DNA of 53,861 nucleotides, from NCBI GenBank assembly GCA_964558295.1, contig CAZLDQ010000009.1, positions 1 to 53,861 on the forward strand, given 5' to 3'. Below the pieces are notes generated by a model. It had not been told where the DNA came from. It saw only the letters and a list, made by a program, of their open reading frames with translations, and did no database searches. Made by a program: the position numbers and the translations under genes. The stretch is from JBDKTH01 sp964558295 (GTDB taxonomy: Bacteria > Planctomycetota > Planctomycetia > Pirellulales > Thermoguttaceae). Positions 1 through 7,682 of the stretch are shown one piece after another (positions within the stretch are counted from its first letter, which is position 1; each line of letters starts with the position of its first letter).

Positions 1-54
<54 letters not shown>

Positions 55-116
55 CGATCAATCATAATGGGGCCAATACTTCCGGTCTCATTTCGTGATT
101 CCCGAGGAGAGCAACG

Positions 117-440
117 ATGGCTGCCGAACCGATGCTTGCCCATAGCGTCTATTTCACGCTCATCGATAATTCCGAGAAGGCCAAGGAGAGTCTGGTGGAG
201 GCCTGCAAGAAGTACCTTTCGGGCCATGCGGGCACGGTTTGCTTTGCCGCCGGGGTTCTGGCCGACGATATCGGCTGGGATGTGAGCGACCGCGACTTTG
301 ACGTTGCCTTGCACATGGTTTTCCGCAACCGGGCGGCTCACGATCAGTATCAGAATTCCGACCGGCATCTGAAGTTCATTCAGGAAAACGAGGCCAACTG
401 GAAACAGATCCGCGCATTCGACGCATACGTTCAGCCGTAA
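117..440 (+). CDS. Dabb / stress-responsive alpha-beta barrel domain protein
   Basis: A 107-residue protein with the size and pattern of the ferredoxin-like Dabb (A/B barrel) family. A first beta strand (HSVYFTLID) is followed by an amphipathic helix (residues about 18-33), a Gly/Val-rich strand, and a second half with an FDVALHMVF strand and the HDQYQNSDRHLKFIQ segment typical of the family C-terminus. Such proteins are small cytoplasmic dimers; some are stress induced and some act as cyclases or oxygenases, so the reaction here is unknown. The start is fixed by a GAGGAG ribosome site 6-7 bases upstream of ATG 117. It stands alone, convergent with the phosphatase gene at 462-1118. It has no signal peptide. 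Confidence 0.8.
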   Translation: MAAEPMLAHSVYFTLIDNSEKAKESLVEACKKYLSGHAGTVCFAAGVLADDIGWDVSDRDFDVALHMVFRNRAAHDQYQNSDRHLKFIQENEANWKQIRAFDAYVQP

Positions 441-461
441 CCTTGGTGCAATGGTGTCAGT

Positions 462-1118
462 TCACTCGCAGAACCGTCCCTCGGAATCGGCCTGCCAGAC
501 TTGATTTGTGAGGACCTCCAGCGCCGTCAACCAACCGCCGCCATAACAGTACGTGTCGATGCACTTCAGGTAGCCGAGGTCGAGGATTTTACCGCTGCGC
601 TGGGCCGTGTGCCCGACAATGGCGATCTTGCCCGACTGGTGCGGTCCCGGCTCCCGGTCACGCAACGACTCCCAACGGAGCGCATGGGCCGGCTGCTGAC
701 AAAGCGGCTTGTCGGCCAGGTAGTTGGCGTGCAAGAACAGGTGTCTGTCGGTTTCGTAGTAAGGAACGCACTGCTCCAGGAAATCGAGGTGTTCCTGGGA
801 GATCTCCTCGGGGACCATTACGTCATAGGAAAAGAGCGTTGTCGCCCCGCCGAAGGAGAGCCAGTCGTTGAAGCGATCGGCACACTGCCGAACCTCCAGA
901 AGCATCTCGTCGTGGTTGCCAAGGATCGGGATCAGGTGACAGCGCTTCGACAACGCCAGCAACTGGTCGATCACTCCGCGGGTGTCCGGCCCCCGGTCAC
1001 AGTAATCGCCCAGCGGGACCAGCGTATCGTCCGGTTGTGGATTGATTGCCTCAAGCAACGCGGCTAGTGCGGCGGAATAACCGTGGATATCGCCAATGGC
1101 GATGACACGACCAGACAT
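462..1118 (-). CDS. Metallophosphoesterase, Ser/Thr protein phosphatase (PPP) type
   Basis: A 218-residue calcineurin-like phosphoesterase. The three signature blocks that bind the two metals are intact: GDIHG at residues 9-13, GDYCDRG at 37-43 and GNHDE at 67-71. A C-terminal GHT segment supplies a further metal-binding His. The length fits the short bacterial PPP phosphatases (PrpA/PrpE/ApaH-like), which dephosphorylate phosphoproteins or dinucleoside polyphosphates; the substrate cannot be told from sequence. It is cytoplasmic, with no leader. Its ATG lies 2 bases after the stop of the upstream ADP-ribosylglycohydrolase gene on the same strand, so the two are almost certainly co-transcribed and translationally coupled. 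Confidence 0.9.
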   Translation of the reverse strand: MSGRVIAIGDIHGYSAALAALLEAINPQPDDTLVPLGDYCDRGPDTRGVIDQLLALSKRCHLIPILGNHDEMLLEVRQCADRFNDWLSFGGATTLFSYDVMVPEEISQEHLDFLEQCVPYYETDRHLFLHANYLADKPLCQQPAHALRWESLRDREPGPHQSGKIAIVGHTAQRSGKILDLGYLKCIDTYCYGGGWLTALEVLTNQVWQADSEGRFCE

Positions 1119-1120
1119 GT

Positions 1121-2392
1121 TTAACGACTTTCCACGGTGATCTTGGCCCGTTCGCTCGCCTCGAAGCGGCTATTGGCCGCCGGGCCGGGTTCCCAGCAGG
1201 TTTCCAACGGGCTTGGTTTGGGCTTGACCACTGGGATCACGAAGACTTCGGTCCCGTCGGCCTCGCATTCGATCCGCCCACCGGCACGGACGACGGCCTT
1301 GCGGGCCAACATCTCGCAGACGGCCACGAGGCGGTCGAAGTTGTACTCCGTGTGGCTGAAAACACGTTTGCGGTCGAGGGCCGACGTGAATCGCTCGGGA
1401 AGCTTCGACATGCCGAGCGTGGTAAACAGCACCCCTGCGGCGTTGGACGGGTTGCAGTCGGAGTCCTGGCCGCAGCGAATGGAGACAAGGATCGTCTGGT
1501 CCAGGTCTCCCTTGCCATAGAGAAGCCCCATAACGATGTAGGCGGCGTTCAGCTTGGCGTCGATGTTGAAATCGCCCTTGCTGCAGGAAAAGCGGCGATA
1601 GGCCGGATTGCGGTTGTACTTCGTTTCGATTTTCTGCCAGGTCACTTCCCAGTCGTTCGGCTTCTCTTGGTACCACTGGAGCACGTCATGGATTGTTTCG
1701 GCGAACTGGCTTCCTTCGGGGACGCACTTTAGCCCTGCCTGGACGATGGCCTTCGGATCACTCGCGAAGAACGCCTCCGTATACATCCCGGCGACAAACT
1801 GGCCGCCGTAAAGGCCATCGCCGTAGTTCATCAGGCGGCCGAATTTTTCGCCCAGCTCGATGGCGAGGTTGGGCAGGCCGGGGGCAATCAGGCCGGCGAA
1901 GTCGGCTTCGATCTGGTAGTCGATGTCGTCGGCATGGGCGTTGAACTTGGGATGCCCCGAGTCGGGCGGTGCGATTCCTGCGCGCAGATTGTCACGTCCC
2001 GCCTTGTTGGCGTGCCAGAGCTGGTATCCGCTATTGGCAAAATCGATCCCCGCTTGCCGGATCGAGACGTCAAAGCCGTGAAGCTCTAATGTGCGCAAGA
2101 AAGTCATCTCCACATAGAGATCATCCTGCCAAAACTGATTGATCAGAGACGGTGTCCAGCTCGGCGTCTGGTTGGCGGGGATGATCCGTCCCATCCAGCG
2201 GAATTCGGTCGGCCCGCCCCAGCCCACGCCGGCCATTTGCCCCAGCCAACCGGCGGTCATCTTGTCGGTATAGACCTTCACCGGCAACCGGCGGAACTCG
2301 TCGGCCAAAACGGTTGATTGCATGGTCCCATAGAAGCCAAAACCCAGAACGATGAGGCTGCAACGAACCCAATTCCGCATGGTGTCGGTCAT
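1121..2392 (-). CDS. Secreted ADP-ribosylglycohydrolase family protein
   Basis: A 423-residue protein of the ADP-ribosylglycohydrolase (DraG/ARH, crystallin J1) family. The N-terminus has a signal peptide: a short charged start, a hydrophobic stretch at about 11-25 and a possible cleavage after VLADE around residue 31. The family metal motifs appear in diverged form, an early WQDDLYVEMTF segment and a late GQDSDCNPSNAAG segment that matches the conserved D-x-D/N cluster binding two Mg ions. Known members remove ADP-ribose from proteins, but exported planctomycete members probably act on another glycoside, so the substrate is open. The start is supported by GAGGAG 8 bases upstream of ATG 2392. 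It heads a two-gene operon with the phosphatase. Confidence 0.85.
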   Translation of the reverse strand: MTDTMRNWVRCSLIVLGFGFYGTMQSTVLADEFRRLPVKVYTDKMTAGWLGQMAGVGWGGPTEFRWMGRIIPANQTPSWTPSLINQFWQDDLYVEMTFLRTLELHGFDVSIRQAGIDFANSGYQLWHANKAGRDNLRAGIAPPDSGHPKFNAHADDIDYQIEADFAGLIAPGLPNLAIELGEKFGRLMNYGDGLYGGQFVAGMYTEAFFASDPKAIVQAGLKCVPEGSQFAETIHDVLQWYQEKPNDWEVTWQKIETKYNRNPAYRRFSCSKGDFNIDAKLNAAYIVMGLLYGKGDLDQTILVSIRCGQDSDCNPSNAAGVLFTTLGMSKLPERFTSALDRKRVFSHTEYNFDRLVAVCEMLARKAVVRAGGRIECEADGTEVFVIPVVKPKPSPLETCWEPGPAANSRFEASERAKITVESR

Positions 2393-2548
2393 GGAGACTA
2401 CTCCTCAAGGCGTGGTTAGTAAAGGCATGGAGTCAAAGCACTTCGCATTGTAGTTGGCGGCTGGGCCGATGGCTAGCCAGGGAAACCGCCGATTCCTCTT
2501 AGCTGCCTGCAGCAGATTGTTACACAGTCAGGCGGTTCTTTCAAGGGT

Positions 2549-2893
2549 TTGTGCCCCCCCAAAAAATGCGTGTTGATCACCGCGAACGCCTTCGCCGACA
2601 ACCCGCTGTTCACCGCCGTTCTCGGCCAGCCGGGACAGGAGTTGGGACGCCAATGGGTTGGGTTGGAAAGAAGTCTGGCCACGCTGTCGTGCGAATTTGG
2701 TATCATTTGCTGGAGGGCTGGACAATGCGCAAGGTTTCAATCCACTCCTTCCCGGTGACGATGACGGCATCGTGACGGTCGAGAGTACTCGTCTGGATGG
2801 ATCGGCGGATTTCGTCGTCGTTCCCGTGCTTCATGCGTGCGTCATGAACGACTTCCGCGTGCAGCGCTATACGCCGAACTTCCTGAAGACAAG
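2549..2893 (+). pseudogene. Frameshifted C-terminal relic of an alpha/beta hydrolase (lipase-like)
   Basis: Two overlapping frames read as one damaged protein. One frame (from about 2549) gives AVLGQPGQELGRQW and ends CEFGII. The next frame continues AGGLDNAQGFNPLLPGDDDG, then VTVESTRLDGSADFVVVP and VLHACVMND, which is the familiar C-terminus of small lipase-like alpha/beta hydrolases, with the late Asp (DDG) and the final His. Dropping one T from the TTT at 2706-2708 would join the two frames smoothly as EFGIIAGGL. The N-terminal half with the nucleophile elbow is absent. There is no usable start or ribosome site. It is therefore a decayed fragment just upstream of ruvX. Identification is by remembered family pattern. 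Confidence 0.65.
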
Positions 2894-2895
2894 AA

Positions 2896-2923
2896 GGATG
2901 CGGAATGCAGAATGATGAATGGT
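2896..2923. repeat. Short intergenic repeat rich in GAATG/ATGAATG words
   Basis: The spacer after the hydrolase relic contains repeated GGATGCGGAATGC and GAATGATGAATGG words. Closely similar words, in either orientation, recur at 9409-9507 and 13308-13348. They are non-coding and appear to be members of one dispersed low-complexity family. Confidence 0.45.
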
Positions 2924-2974
2924 GCGAAGCGGCAGTCTACTGGTTACTACTTTCCGCGTACTGCGTACTAACTC

Positions 2975-3421
2975 ATGACTCGAATTGCGGCGATTGATTT
3001 TGGCACGGTGCGAATTGGGATCGCGATTACGGATCCGGGGCAGAGCTTTGCCAGTCCGTATGAGAATTACACGCGTCGGGGGAAAGACGGGGATCGGCGA
3101 CGATTTCAGCGGCTGGTGGCGGAGGAGAACGTGACGCTGTTTGTCGTGGGGTTGCCCGTGCATCTTGACGGTCGGGAAAGCGAGAAGTCGCGGCAAGCAC
3201 GCGAGTTCGGTGTATGGCTCCAGGACGTCACCGGGGTGCCGGTCGTGTTTTTCGATGAGCGATTTACCACGTGCGAGGCCGAAGAATTCCTGTTGAATTC
3301 GCAGATGACCAAGAAACGTCGCAAAGAGCGGCTCGATATGCTGGCTGCTCAAATTTTGCTCACGTCCTATTTGGAATCGAAGACCAAGGGGCAGCAGGAA
3401 CCCGGTCCGTTGGATGATTGA
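2975..3421 (+). CDS. ruvX: Putative pre-16S rRNA nuclease / Holliday junction resolvase (YqgF family)
   Basis: A 148-residue RNase H-fold nuclease. The N-terminus IDFGTVRIGIA contains the first catalytic Asp (residue 8) and the conserved GT-x-R-x-G. VVGLPVHLDG is the family NGxP-like segment, FDERFTT carries the second acidic site, and RLDMLAAQILLTSYL is the C-terminal Asp motif. Family members mature the 16S rRNA 5' end and have been called Holliday junction resolvases. The length is normal for the family. The ribosome site before ATG 2975 is weak. The stop overlaps the beginning of the next gene region (3418-3424), so the SDR gene is probably read from the same message. Confidence 0.92.
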   Translation: MTRIAAIDFGTVRIGIAITDPGQSFASPYENYTRRGKDGDRRRFQRLVAEENVTLFVVGLPVHLDGRESEKSRQAREFGVWLQDVTGVPVVFFDERFTTCEAEEFLLNSQMTKKRRKERLDMLAAQILLTSYLESKTKGQQEPGPLDD

Positions 3422-3423
3422 CG

Positions 3424-4281
3424 ATGGCAAAACTGGTGGTAGGCTGCGGGTATCTCGGCCAGCGCGTGGCGGATCGCTGGTTGGCCCAGGGGCAGACGGT
3501 CTATGGCGTGACCCGATCGCCTGAGCATGCTGAAGAACTTCGCCGTCAAGGTGTGCAGCCGATCGTGGCCGACGTGACCCGGCCGGAGAGCCTGCGAGGG
3601 CTGCCCGAGGTGGAGACGATGCTCTTCGCTGTGGGATACGATCCGCAGAGTGGTCTGTCACGGCACGAAATCCAAGTCGATGGGTTACGGAACGTACTGG
3701 ATACCCTGTCTGACAGCACGCGCCGCGTGATCTTGGTCAGTTCGACGGGCGTGTACGGTCAGACCGGCGGTGTCTGGGTCGACGAAGACTCTTCTTGCCA
3801 GCCGACTCGGGAGGCTGGACGTGCGATGCTCGCCGCGGAGGCCGCGCTTCGCGATCACCGCTTGGGCTCACGGGGTGTTGTGTTGCGACTGGCCGGGCTT
3901 TACGGTCCTGGGCGTATCACCCGACTGGCTGATCTATTGGCTGGACGTCCGATTGTCGCTCCCAGCGAAGGACATTTGAACCTGATCCACGTGGACGATG
4001 CTGCCACAGCCGTGCTTGCGGCAGAAAAGTATGCCCACGTGCCGGCGATGTTCCTTGTTTCCGATGGTCACCCTGTTCTGCGATCGGAATTCTACGCCTA
4101 TCTTGCCTCCCTTCTCGGCCGGGAGTCTCCCACGTTGGTCGCCCCTGAACCAGAGTCGCGGCATACGCTCCGATCCCATGCCGATAAGCGGATTCGCAAC
4201 CATCGCCTGTTGAACGAGTTGCGCATCCAACTTACCTATCCATCTTATCGAGAAGGACTGGCGGCGATACTTAGGGGGTGA
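3424..4281 (+). CDS. NAD(P)-dependent epimerase/dehydratase (extended SDR) family protein
   Basis: A 285-residue Rossmann-fold protein. The N-terminus LVVGCGYLGQRVADRWL is the nucleotide-binding GxGYLG variant used by the YeeZ/NAD-epimerase branch of extended SDRs. ILVSSTGVYGQTGG supplies the catalytic Ser/Thr, while the usual YxxxK is not clearly conserved, so it may bind NAD(P) without being a classical sugar epimerase. Substrate unknown. ATG 3424 is preferred over an in-frame TTG at 3418 that overlaps the ruvX stop, because it begins directly at the first beta strand. It is cytoplasmic and probably co-transcribed with ruvX. Confidence 0.8.
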   Translation: MAKLVVGCGYLGQRVADRWLAQGQTVYGVTRSPEHAEELRRQGVQPIVADVTRPESLRGLPEVETMLFAVGYDPQSGLSRHEIQVDGLRNVLDTLSDSTRRVILVSSTGVYGQTGGVWVDEDSSCQPTREAGRAMLAAEAALRDHRLGSRGVVLRLAGLYGPGRITRLADLLAGRPIVAPSEGHLNLIHVDDAATAVLAAEKYAHVPAMFLVSDGHPVLRSEFYAYLASLLGRESPTLVAPEPESRHTLRSHADKRIRNHRLLNELRIQLTYPSYREGLAAILRG

Positions 4282-4519
4282 AGGGGCGAGGAATACGCGA
4301 CCAAGCATCCCTCTCCCCCCCATGTTCGCATATCTCCACGTCGCATGCACCTCACCTGCGGTCTATACCGGCTGTGCCGGATATTCCCTCAATACGTCCC
4401 GGAGGGTATGCCGATGCTGTTAGTAACCGCCCCACACAGCCGGTCCCGACTGGCTGCGCCCGAGCATGCGGTGGCATCGCTTCGATAAAACGCAATCTAC
4501 CTTCGAGGAGGGGGAGTTC

Positions 4520-4846
4520 ATGATTTGCCGGACCATGTTCGTGCTGCTTTCGGCAGCCGCTCTTGTGGCCCTGGTCTGTGTTGCTGACGCGCAAGCCGAG
4601 CAAGCGTTTGGGCGTCAATGGGGCCGCACCTACAGTACTCAGGACTGGAATCGCTTCTATCACTATCCGTACGTCTACTACCCACAGAATTTTTGGGCCG
4701 CCGACTACTACCGGAGTGGTGAGGATCTCTACTACCGCTATCCGCCGGAAATGCAGATTCCGGTCTACAACAAGCGGTGGCAGAACTACTATCCCGAGCC
4801 ACGGAAGTACCACTCGGGCGCCCACTTCCAGCTCGACATTTTCTGA
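4520..4846 (+). CDS. Small secreted Tyr-rich protein of a planctomycete-type family
   Basis: A 108-residue protein with a signal peptide: MICRT, a hydrophobic core at residues 7-22, and a probable cleavage after ADAQA near residue 26. The mature part is dominated by aromatic residues (repeated YY, WNRFYHYPYVYYPQNFW, YYRYPPEM, WQNYYP) and ends in FQLDIF. I recall near-identical small proteins in other planctomycetes, sometimes labelled calmodulin-binding, but I know of no demonstrated function. The start at ATG 4520 is supported by a strong GAGGAGGGGGAG site 5-6 bases upstream and by the leader it creates. It is single-gene, likely envelope or periplasm located. Confidence 0.85.
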   Translation: MICRTMFVLLSAAALVALVCVADAQAEQAFGRQWGRTYSTQDWNRFYHYPYVYYPQNFWAADYYRSGEDLYYRYPPEMQIPVYNKRWQNYYPEPRKYHSGAHFQLDIF

Positions 4847-4899
4847 TGGGTCAAGGCGTCCTCTGCCAGAAGGACGTTTCGGGGGGACGCCCCTAAGCC

Positions 4900-4938
4900 G
4901 AAGTACGAAGGAGATGTGCTGCACCTTCTTCGTGCTTC
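4900..4938 (+). terminator. Possible terminator hairpin after the Tyr-rich protein gene
   Basis: GAAGTACGAAG (4900-4910) pairs with CTTCGTGCTTC (4928-4938) with one G-T wobble, followed by a T-rich but interrupted GTCGTTTCTT. A second inverted pair, GGCGTCC (4856-4862) with GGACGCC (4885-4891), lies just before it. The structure is plausible as a transcript end but lacks a clean U-tract. Confidence 0.4.
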
Positions 4939-5101
4939 GTCGTTTCTTGGCTCATCCCTTTTCATCAACACTTTTGCGAAATCGTTCCGGGAAAGATTCT
5001 CTCGGGGGGCAACACCCTTGCCAGTCTCTGCCAAGCGGCTGAACAAGCGGTCAAATTGTCAAACAGCGAAACGGCAGCGTGTGAAGCGGCCACACTTGAA
5101 C

Positions 5102-6307
5102 CTACCGGATTGGCTGGCCCAATTGCAAGCCGATCCGGTAGAAAATTTCCGCGGCTTGTTCAAGTTCGTCGATTGGCAGCCATTCGTCGACGGTGTGGGC
5201 TTGGGCGATGGAACCTGGGCCGAACACGACGGTTGGGACGCCGACCGCCGCCAGAAAGGCAGCATCCGTGGCGAAGGGTACCCCGACTTTTGTGCCTCGC
5301 CCACTCACTTCGCAGGCGATGCTGGCCAAACGATCGGCAATCGAACCGTTGGCGTCGTTTGGCAACGCCGGGGCTTCGAGGCCGATTGGATCGTGCTCTA
5401 CTGGGAAGGTGATTTCCGGTGCCTGGGCCACATAGTCGATCAGATGTTGATAGGCCTGGCGGGGATCTTCGCCGGGGCGAAGACGCCGATCAATCTCGAT
5501 CACGCACGCATCGGGGACGATGTTCACGCTCACGCCTCCATGGATCGTGCCTACGCTCATCGTGGCTGGGCCGCACAGCGGGTGCGTCCCCAACTGGCCG
5601 ACGACTTCCCATTGATAGCGTTCGAGCACCTGGAGCACGCGGGCCATCTTGTAGATTGCATTGTCGCCGGCCTCAGGTCGCGAACTATGAGCGGCTTGCC
5701 CCCGGGTGCGACAGCACCAGCGGATGACGCCGCGATGGGCGACGACCACGTCTAAGCCGGTCGGTTCGGCGACAATCGCCGCGTCCGGTTTGCGTGGGAG
5801 GATAGCGTCGGGCGCACCATTCCAGGAACGCCGCAAGGCATCGATCCCGCTGAAGCCGAATTCCTCATTGACCGTACAGGCCAGCACCAGGGTGGGCATG
5901 CCTGGTGGGCGTTCGGCGGCCAATCGAGCAAAGGCGGCCAGCATCGCAGTCATGCCCCCTTTCACGTCACACGCCCCGCGCCCGTAGACTCGACCCTCGC
6001 GGACCTTCGGCCTCCAGGGGTCGATGATCATTCCCTCAACGGGAACGGTATCCTGATGGACCGCAAAAAGCAGGAGCTTTCCCCCTTGCGTCGGAGGGGT
6101 CTCGCCCTCGAGCCACGCGATGATATTCTCTCGCCCAGGTTCGGCCACTTGACGCCGGTAGGGGACTTGCATACGCTGATAGAGGGTTTCCAAGTGGTCG
6201 GTCATCCGGCCTTCGCCATACTCCGGGCCAGCGACCGCCTTTCCCATCGGGTTGACACTGGGAATGGCGATGAGTTCGCAGAGGGTCTCAACAAGATCGA
6301 GCAGCAC
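5102..6307 (-). CDS. M20 family metallopeptidase / ArgE-DapE type deacylase
   Basis: A 401-residue zinc amidohydrolase of the M20A group (acetylornithine deacetylase, succinyl-diaminopimelate desuccinylase, carboxypeptidase G2-like). Metal ligands are visible: H84 and D86 in AVHQDTVPV, D114 in GACDVKGGM, the catalytic Glu pair in NEEFGFSG, a Glu in VAEPTGLD and the last His in SIAQAHTVDEW. The lid/dimerisation domain lies between roughly residues 190 and 300. The reaction is hydrolysis of an N-acyl or peptide bond; whether it serves arginine or lysine synthesis or peptide scavenging cannot be decided here. The start is a GTG at 6307 with AAAGGA 5 bases upstream. It is a single gene, divergent from the small-RNA/nuo region. 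Confidence 0.88.
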   Translation of the reverse strand: MLLDLVETLCELIAIPSVNPMGKAVAGPEYGEGRMTDHLETLYQRMQVPYRRQVAEPGRENIIAWLEGETPPTQGGKLLLFAVHQDTVPVEGMIIDPWRPKVREGRVYGRGACDVKGGMTAMLAAFARLAAERPPGMPTLVLACTVNEEFGFSGIDALRRSWNGAPDAILPRKPDAAIVAEPTGLDVVVAHRGVIRWCCRTRGQAAHSSRPEAGDNAIYKMARVLQVLERYQWEVVGQLGTHPLCGPATMSVGTIHGGVSVNIVPDACVIEIDRRLRPGEDPRQAYQHLIDYVAQAPEITFPVEHDPIGLEAPALPNDANGSIADRLASIACEVSGRGTKVGVPFATDAAFLAAVGVPTVVFGPGSIAQAHTVDEWLPIDELEQAAEIFYRIGLQLGQPIR

Positions 6308-6498
6308 GATGATCCTTTCGTGGCATATCAGTCACCCCACTCATGAGTGGAAAAGACTGGTTGGAGGAGGAGATCGGCCTGTATTCTAGGCGTTTGGCGT
6401 GAATCGGAATACGGGACGTGGACAATGATTCTGGAGAGGAATTTGGACGCCACGACAATCTGAAGGCTCCGGCAGTCGAAAATACCTTGAAGGTAGGG

Positions 6499-6527
6499 TT
6501 GAAGCTCACGACTTTCTGACCGATAAT
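6499..6527 (+). promoter_or_regulatory. Candidate sigma70-type promoter for a small RNA
   Basis: TTGAAG at 6499-6504 and GATAAT at 6522-6527 are separated by exactly 17 bases, matching the housekeeping consensus in 4/6 and 5/6 positions. The predicted start falls near 6534-6536, immediately before the first of two hairpins ending in a U-tract. Confidence 0.55.
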
Positions 6528-6534
6528 AGTCTAT

Positions 6535-6602
6535 GTGTGAGGAGCAATCCTCACCCTGTCGCCCTTCGTAGGTCCCTGCCCCGCCTACGAAGGGTTTTTT
6601 TT
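6535..6602 (+). ncRNA. Candidate independent small RNA (about 68 nt) or nuo leader RNA
   Basis: Starting just after the 6499-6527 promoter, the sequence folds into two clean hairpins. The first is GTGAGGA/TCCTCAC (6537-6543 with 6548-6554), closed by a GCAA tetraloop. The second is an 11-bp stem (6562-6572 with 6584-6594) followed by eight T. There is no ORF. It does not resemble 6S, SRP, tmRNA or RNase P RNA in size or motifs. It ends about 130 bases before the separate nuo promoter, so it could be a free small RNA; alternatively it is an attenuated leader of the nuo transcript. Function unknown. Confidence 0.5.
6562..6602 (+). terminator. Strong intrinsic terminator
   Basis: CCCTTCGTAGG (6562-6572) pairs perfectly with CCTACGAAGGG (6584-6594) around an 11-base loop and is followed directly by TTTTTTTT (6595-6602). 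This is the best intrinsic terminator in the window. No protein gene precedes it on the plus strand, which is the main reason to infer a small RNA. Confidence 0.88.
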
Positions 6603-6732
6603 GCGCGATGGAATGTGGTCGTCTTTTTTCGTCTTCATGCCGCAACAAGCCTGAGGGCTTCGAGGAGGTGGTGTCCTCCTCGCCACGCAGCGAGGCTTTT
6701 CTGCGTGCGTGCTGCTTCGGACTCTGATTGCC

Positions 6733-6762
6733 TTGACCATGTGAGGGGGGGGCCAATAGAAT
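6733..6762 (+). promoter_or_regulatory. Candidate promoter of the nuo operon
   Basis: TTGACC (6733-6738) and TAGAAT (6757-6762) are 18 bases apart, each matching the sigma70 consensus in 5/6 positions. The predicted start near 6769 leaves a 30-base leader with GGGAG ahead of the nuoA ATG at 6799. Two hairpins lie just upstream, at 6661-6682 (CGAGGAGG/CCTCCTCG) and 6684-6707 (CACGCAG/CTGCGTG). Confidence 0.55.
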
Positions 6763-6798
6763 GTCGCAGAATCCGGCGTCAATGGGAGTAGGCATTTC

Positions 6799-7161
6799 AT
6801 GCAGGTTGCGGTCTTTCCGATTTTCCTCTTTGTCGCATTTCTGATCGGACTGGCCGTGGCGTTGCTTCTGGCCGCTCGGCTGTTCAATCCCAGTCGGCGG
6901 AACGCTGTCAAGCAGATGCCCTATGAAAGCGGGATGGATCCGATCCATGATACGCGGCGGCGCTTTGATGTACGGTTCCATCTGCTGGCGATTGCCTTCT
7001 TGGTGTTTGACGTGGAACTGTTGTTCCTCTTTCCCTGGGCGGTGAGTATGCAGCAAGCAGACCGACCGGCCTATTTGTTTCTGGAGGGGATACTGTTTCT
7101 GGGGCTCCTGACCTTGGGATTCGTGTACGATTGGCGTAAGGGAATCTTCCGGTGGCGGTAG
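6799..7161 (+). CDS. nuoA: NADH-quinone oxidoreductase subunit A
   Basis: A 120-residue membrane subunit of complex I with three predicted helices (about 5-27, 60-80 and 90-112). The loop motif MPYESGMDP and the second-helix motif FDVELLFLFPWA, with its conserved acidic residues, identify it as NuoA. It sits at the junction of the peripheral and membrane arms near the quinone entry site. GGGAG lies 10 bases before ATG 6799. It is the first gene of a complete 14-gene operon, and its last ten bases overlap the GTG start of nuoB. Confidence 0.96.
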   Translation: MQVAVFPIFLFVAFLIGLAVALLLAARLFNPSRRNAVKQMPYESGMDPIHDTRRRFDVRFHLLAIAFLVFDVELLFLFPWAVSMQQADRPAYLFLEGILFLGLLTLGFVYDWRKGIFRWR

Positions 7162-7682
7162 AACTGCCTGACAATGTGCTGATTACGAAGCTGGCCCCAC
7201 TGGTGAGTTGGTGTCGGAAGAACAGCCTTTGGCCGATGCCTTTTGCCACGGCCTGTTGCGGCATTGAGTTGATGGCCACGGGGGCCAGCCGGCACGATTT
7301 GGCCCGATTCGGGGCCGAGGTGTTTCGCTTCAGTCCGCGGCAGTGTGATTTGATGATCGTGGCTGGCCGGGTGGTGATGAAGATGCTCCCCGTGTTGCAG
7401 CGGATTTGGCTGCAAATGCACGAGCCGAAATGGTGCATTTCGATGGGGGCCTGTGCCTCGACGGGAGGCGTGTTTGACACGTACTGCGTTGTGCAGGGGA
7501 TTGATCGGTTCATTCCCGTCGACATCTACGTGCCCGGCTGTCCACCCCGTCCGGAACAGTTGATCCAAGCGATCGTCGAACTGCAAGAGAAGATCCAACG
7601 CGAAGGAACGGTTCTGGGACGTGAGTTTGACGATCCCCAGCGGCAACGCCCCCCACTGGCTCTGCGCGAAGAAGGCCGATGA
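7152..7682 (+). CDS. nuoB: NADH-quinone oxidoreductase subunit B
   Basis: A 176-residue hydrophilic subunit that carries the terminal [4Fe-4S] cluster N2, which passes electrons to quinone. The four ligands C35, C36, C101 and C130 are present with exactly the spacing of the E. coli protein (adjacent pair, then 65 and 29 residues). Surrounding motifs ATACCGIELM, MGACASTGG and VPGCPPRPEQL are intact. The start is a GTG inside the end of nuoA, giving a 10-base overlap; no better start exists. Its stop overlaps the nuoC ATG (ATGA). Confidence 0.97.
   Translation: MAVELPDNVLITKLAPLVSWCRKNSLWPMPFATACCGIELMATGASRHDLARFGAEVFRFSPRQCDLMIVAGRVVMKMLPVLQRIWLQMHEPKWCISMGACASTGGVFDTYCVVQGIDRFIPVDIYVPGCPPRPEQLIQAIVELQEKIQREGTVLGREFDDPQRQRPPLALREEGR

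Noticed and set aside
501..1067. Plus-strand open frame of 188 codons opposite the phosphatase
   Set aside because: The minus-strand phosphatase has three exact metal motifs; the plus frame has none and no ribosome site.
2975..3421. Minus-strand open frame of 264 codons across ruvX (2867-3661)
   Set aside because: RuvX on the plus strand carries all family motifs; the opposite frame is Arg/His/Pro-rich without motifs.
6308..6602. 6S RNA, SRP RNA or riboswitch
   Set aside because: None of the conserved motifs or the long central bubble is seen; only an unnamed two-hairpin RNA is supported.
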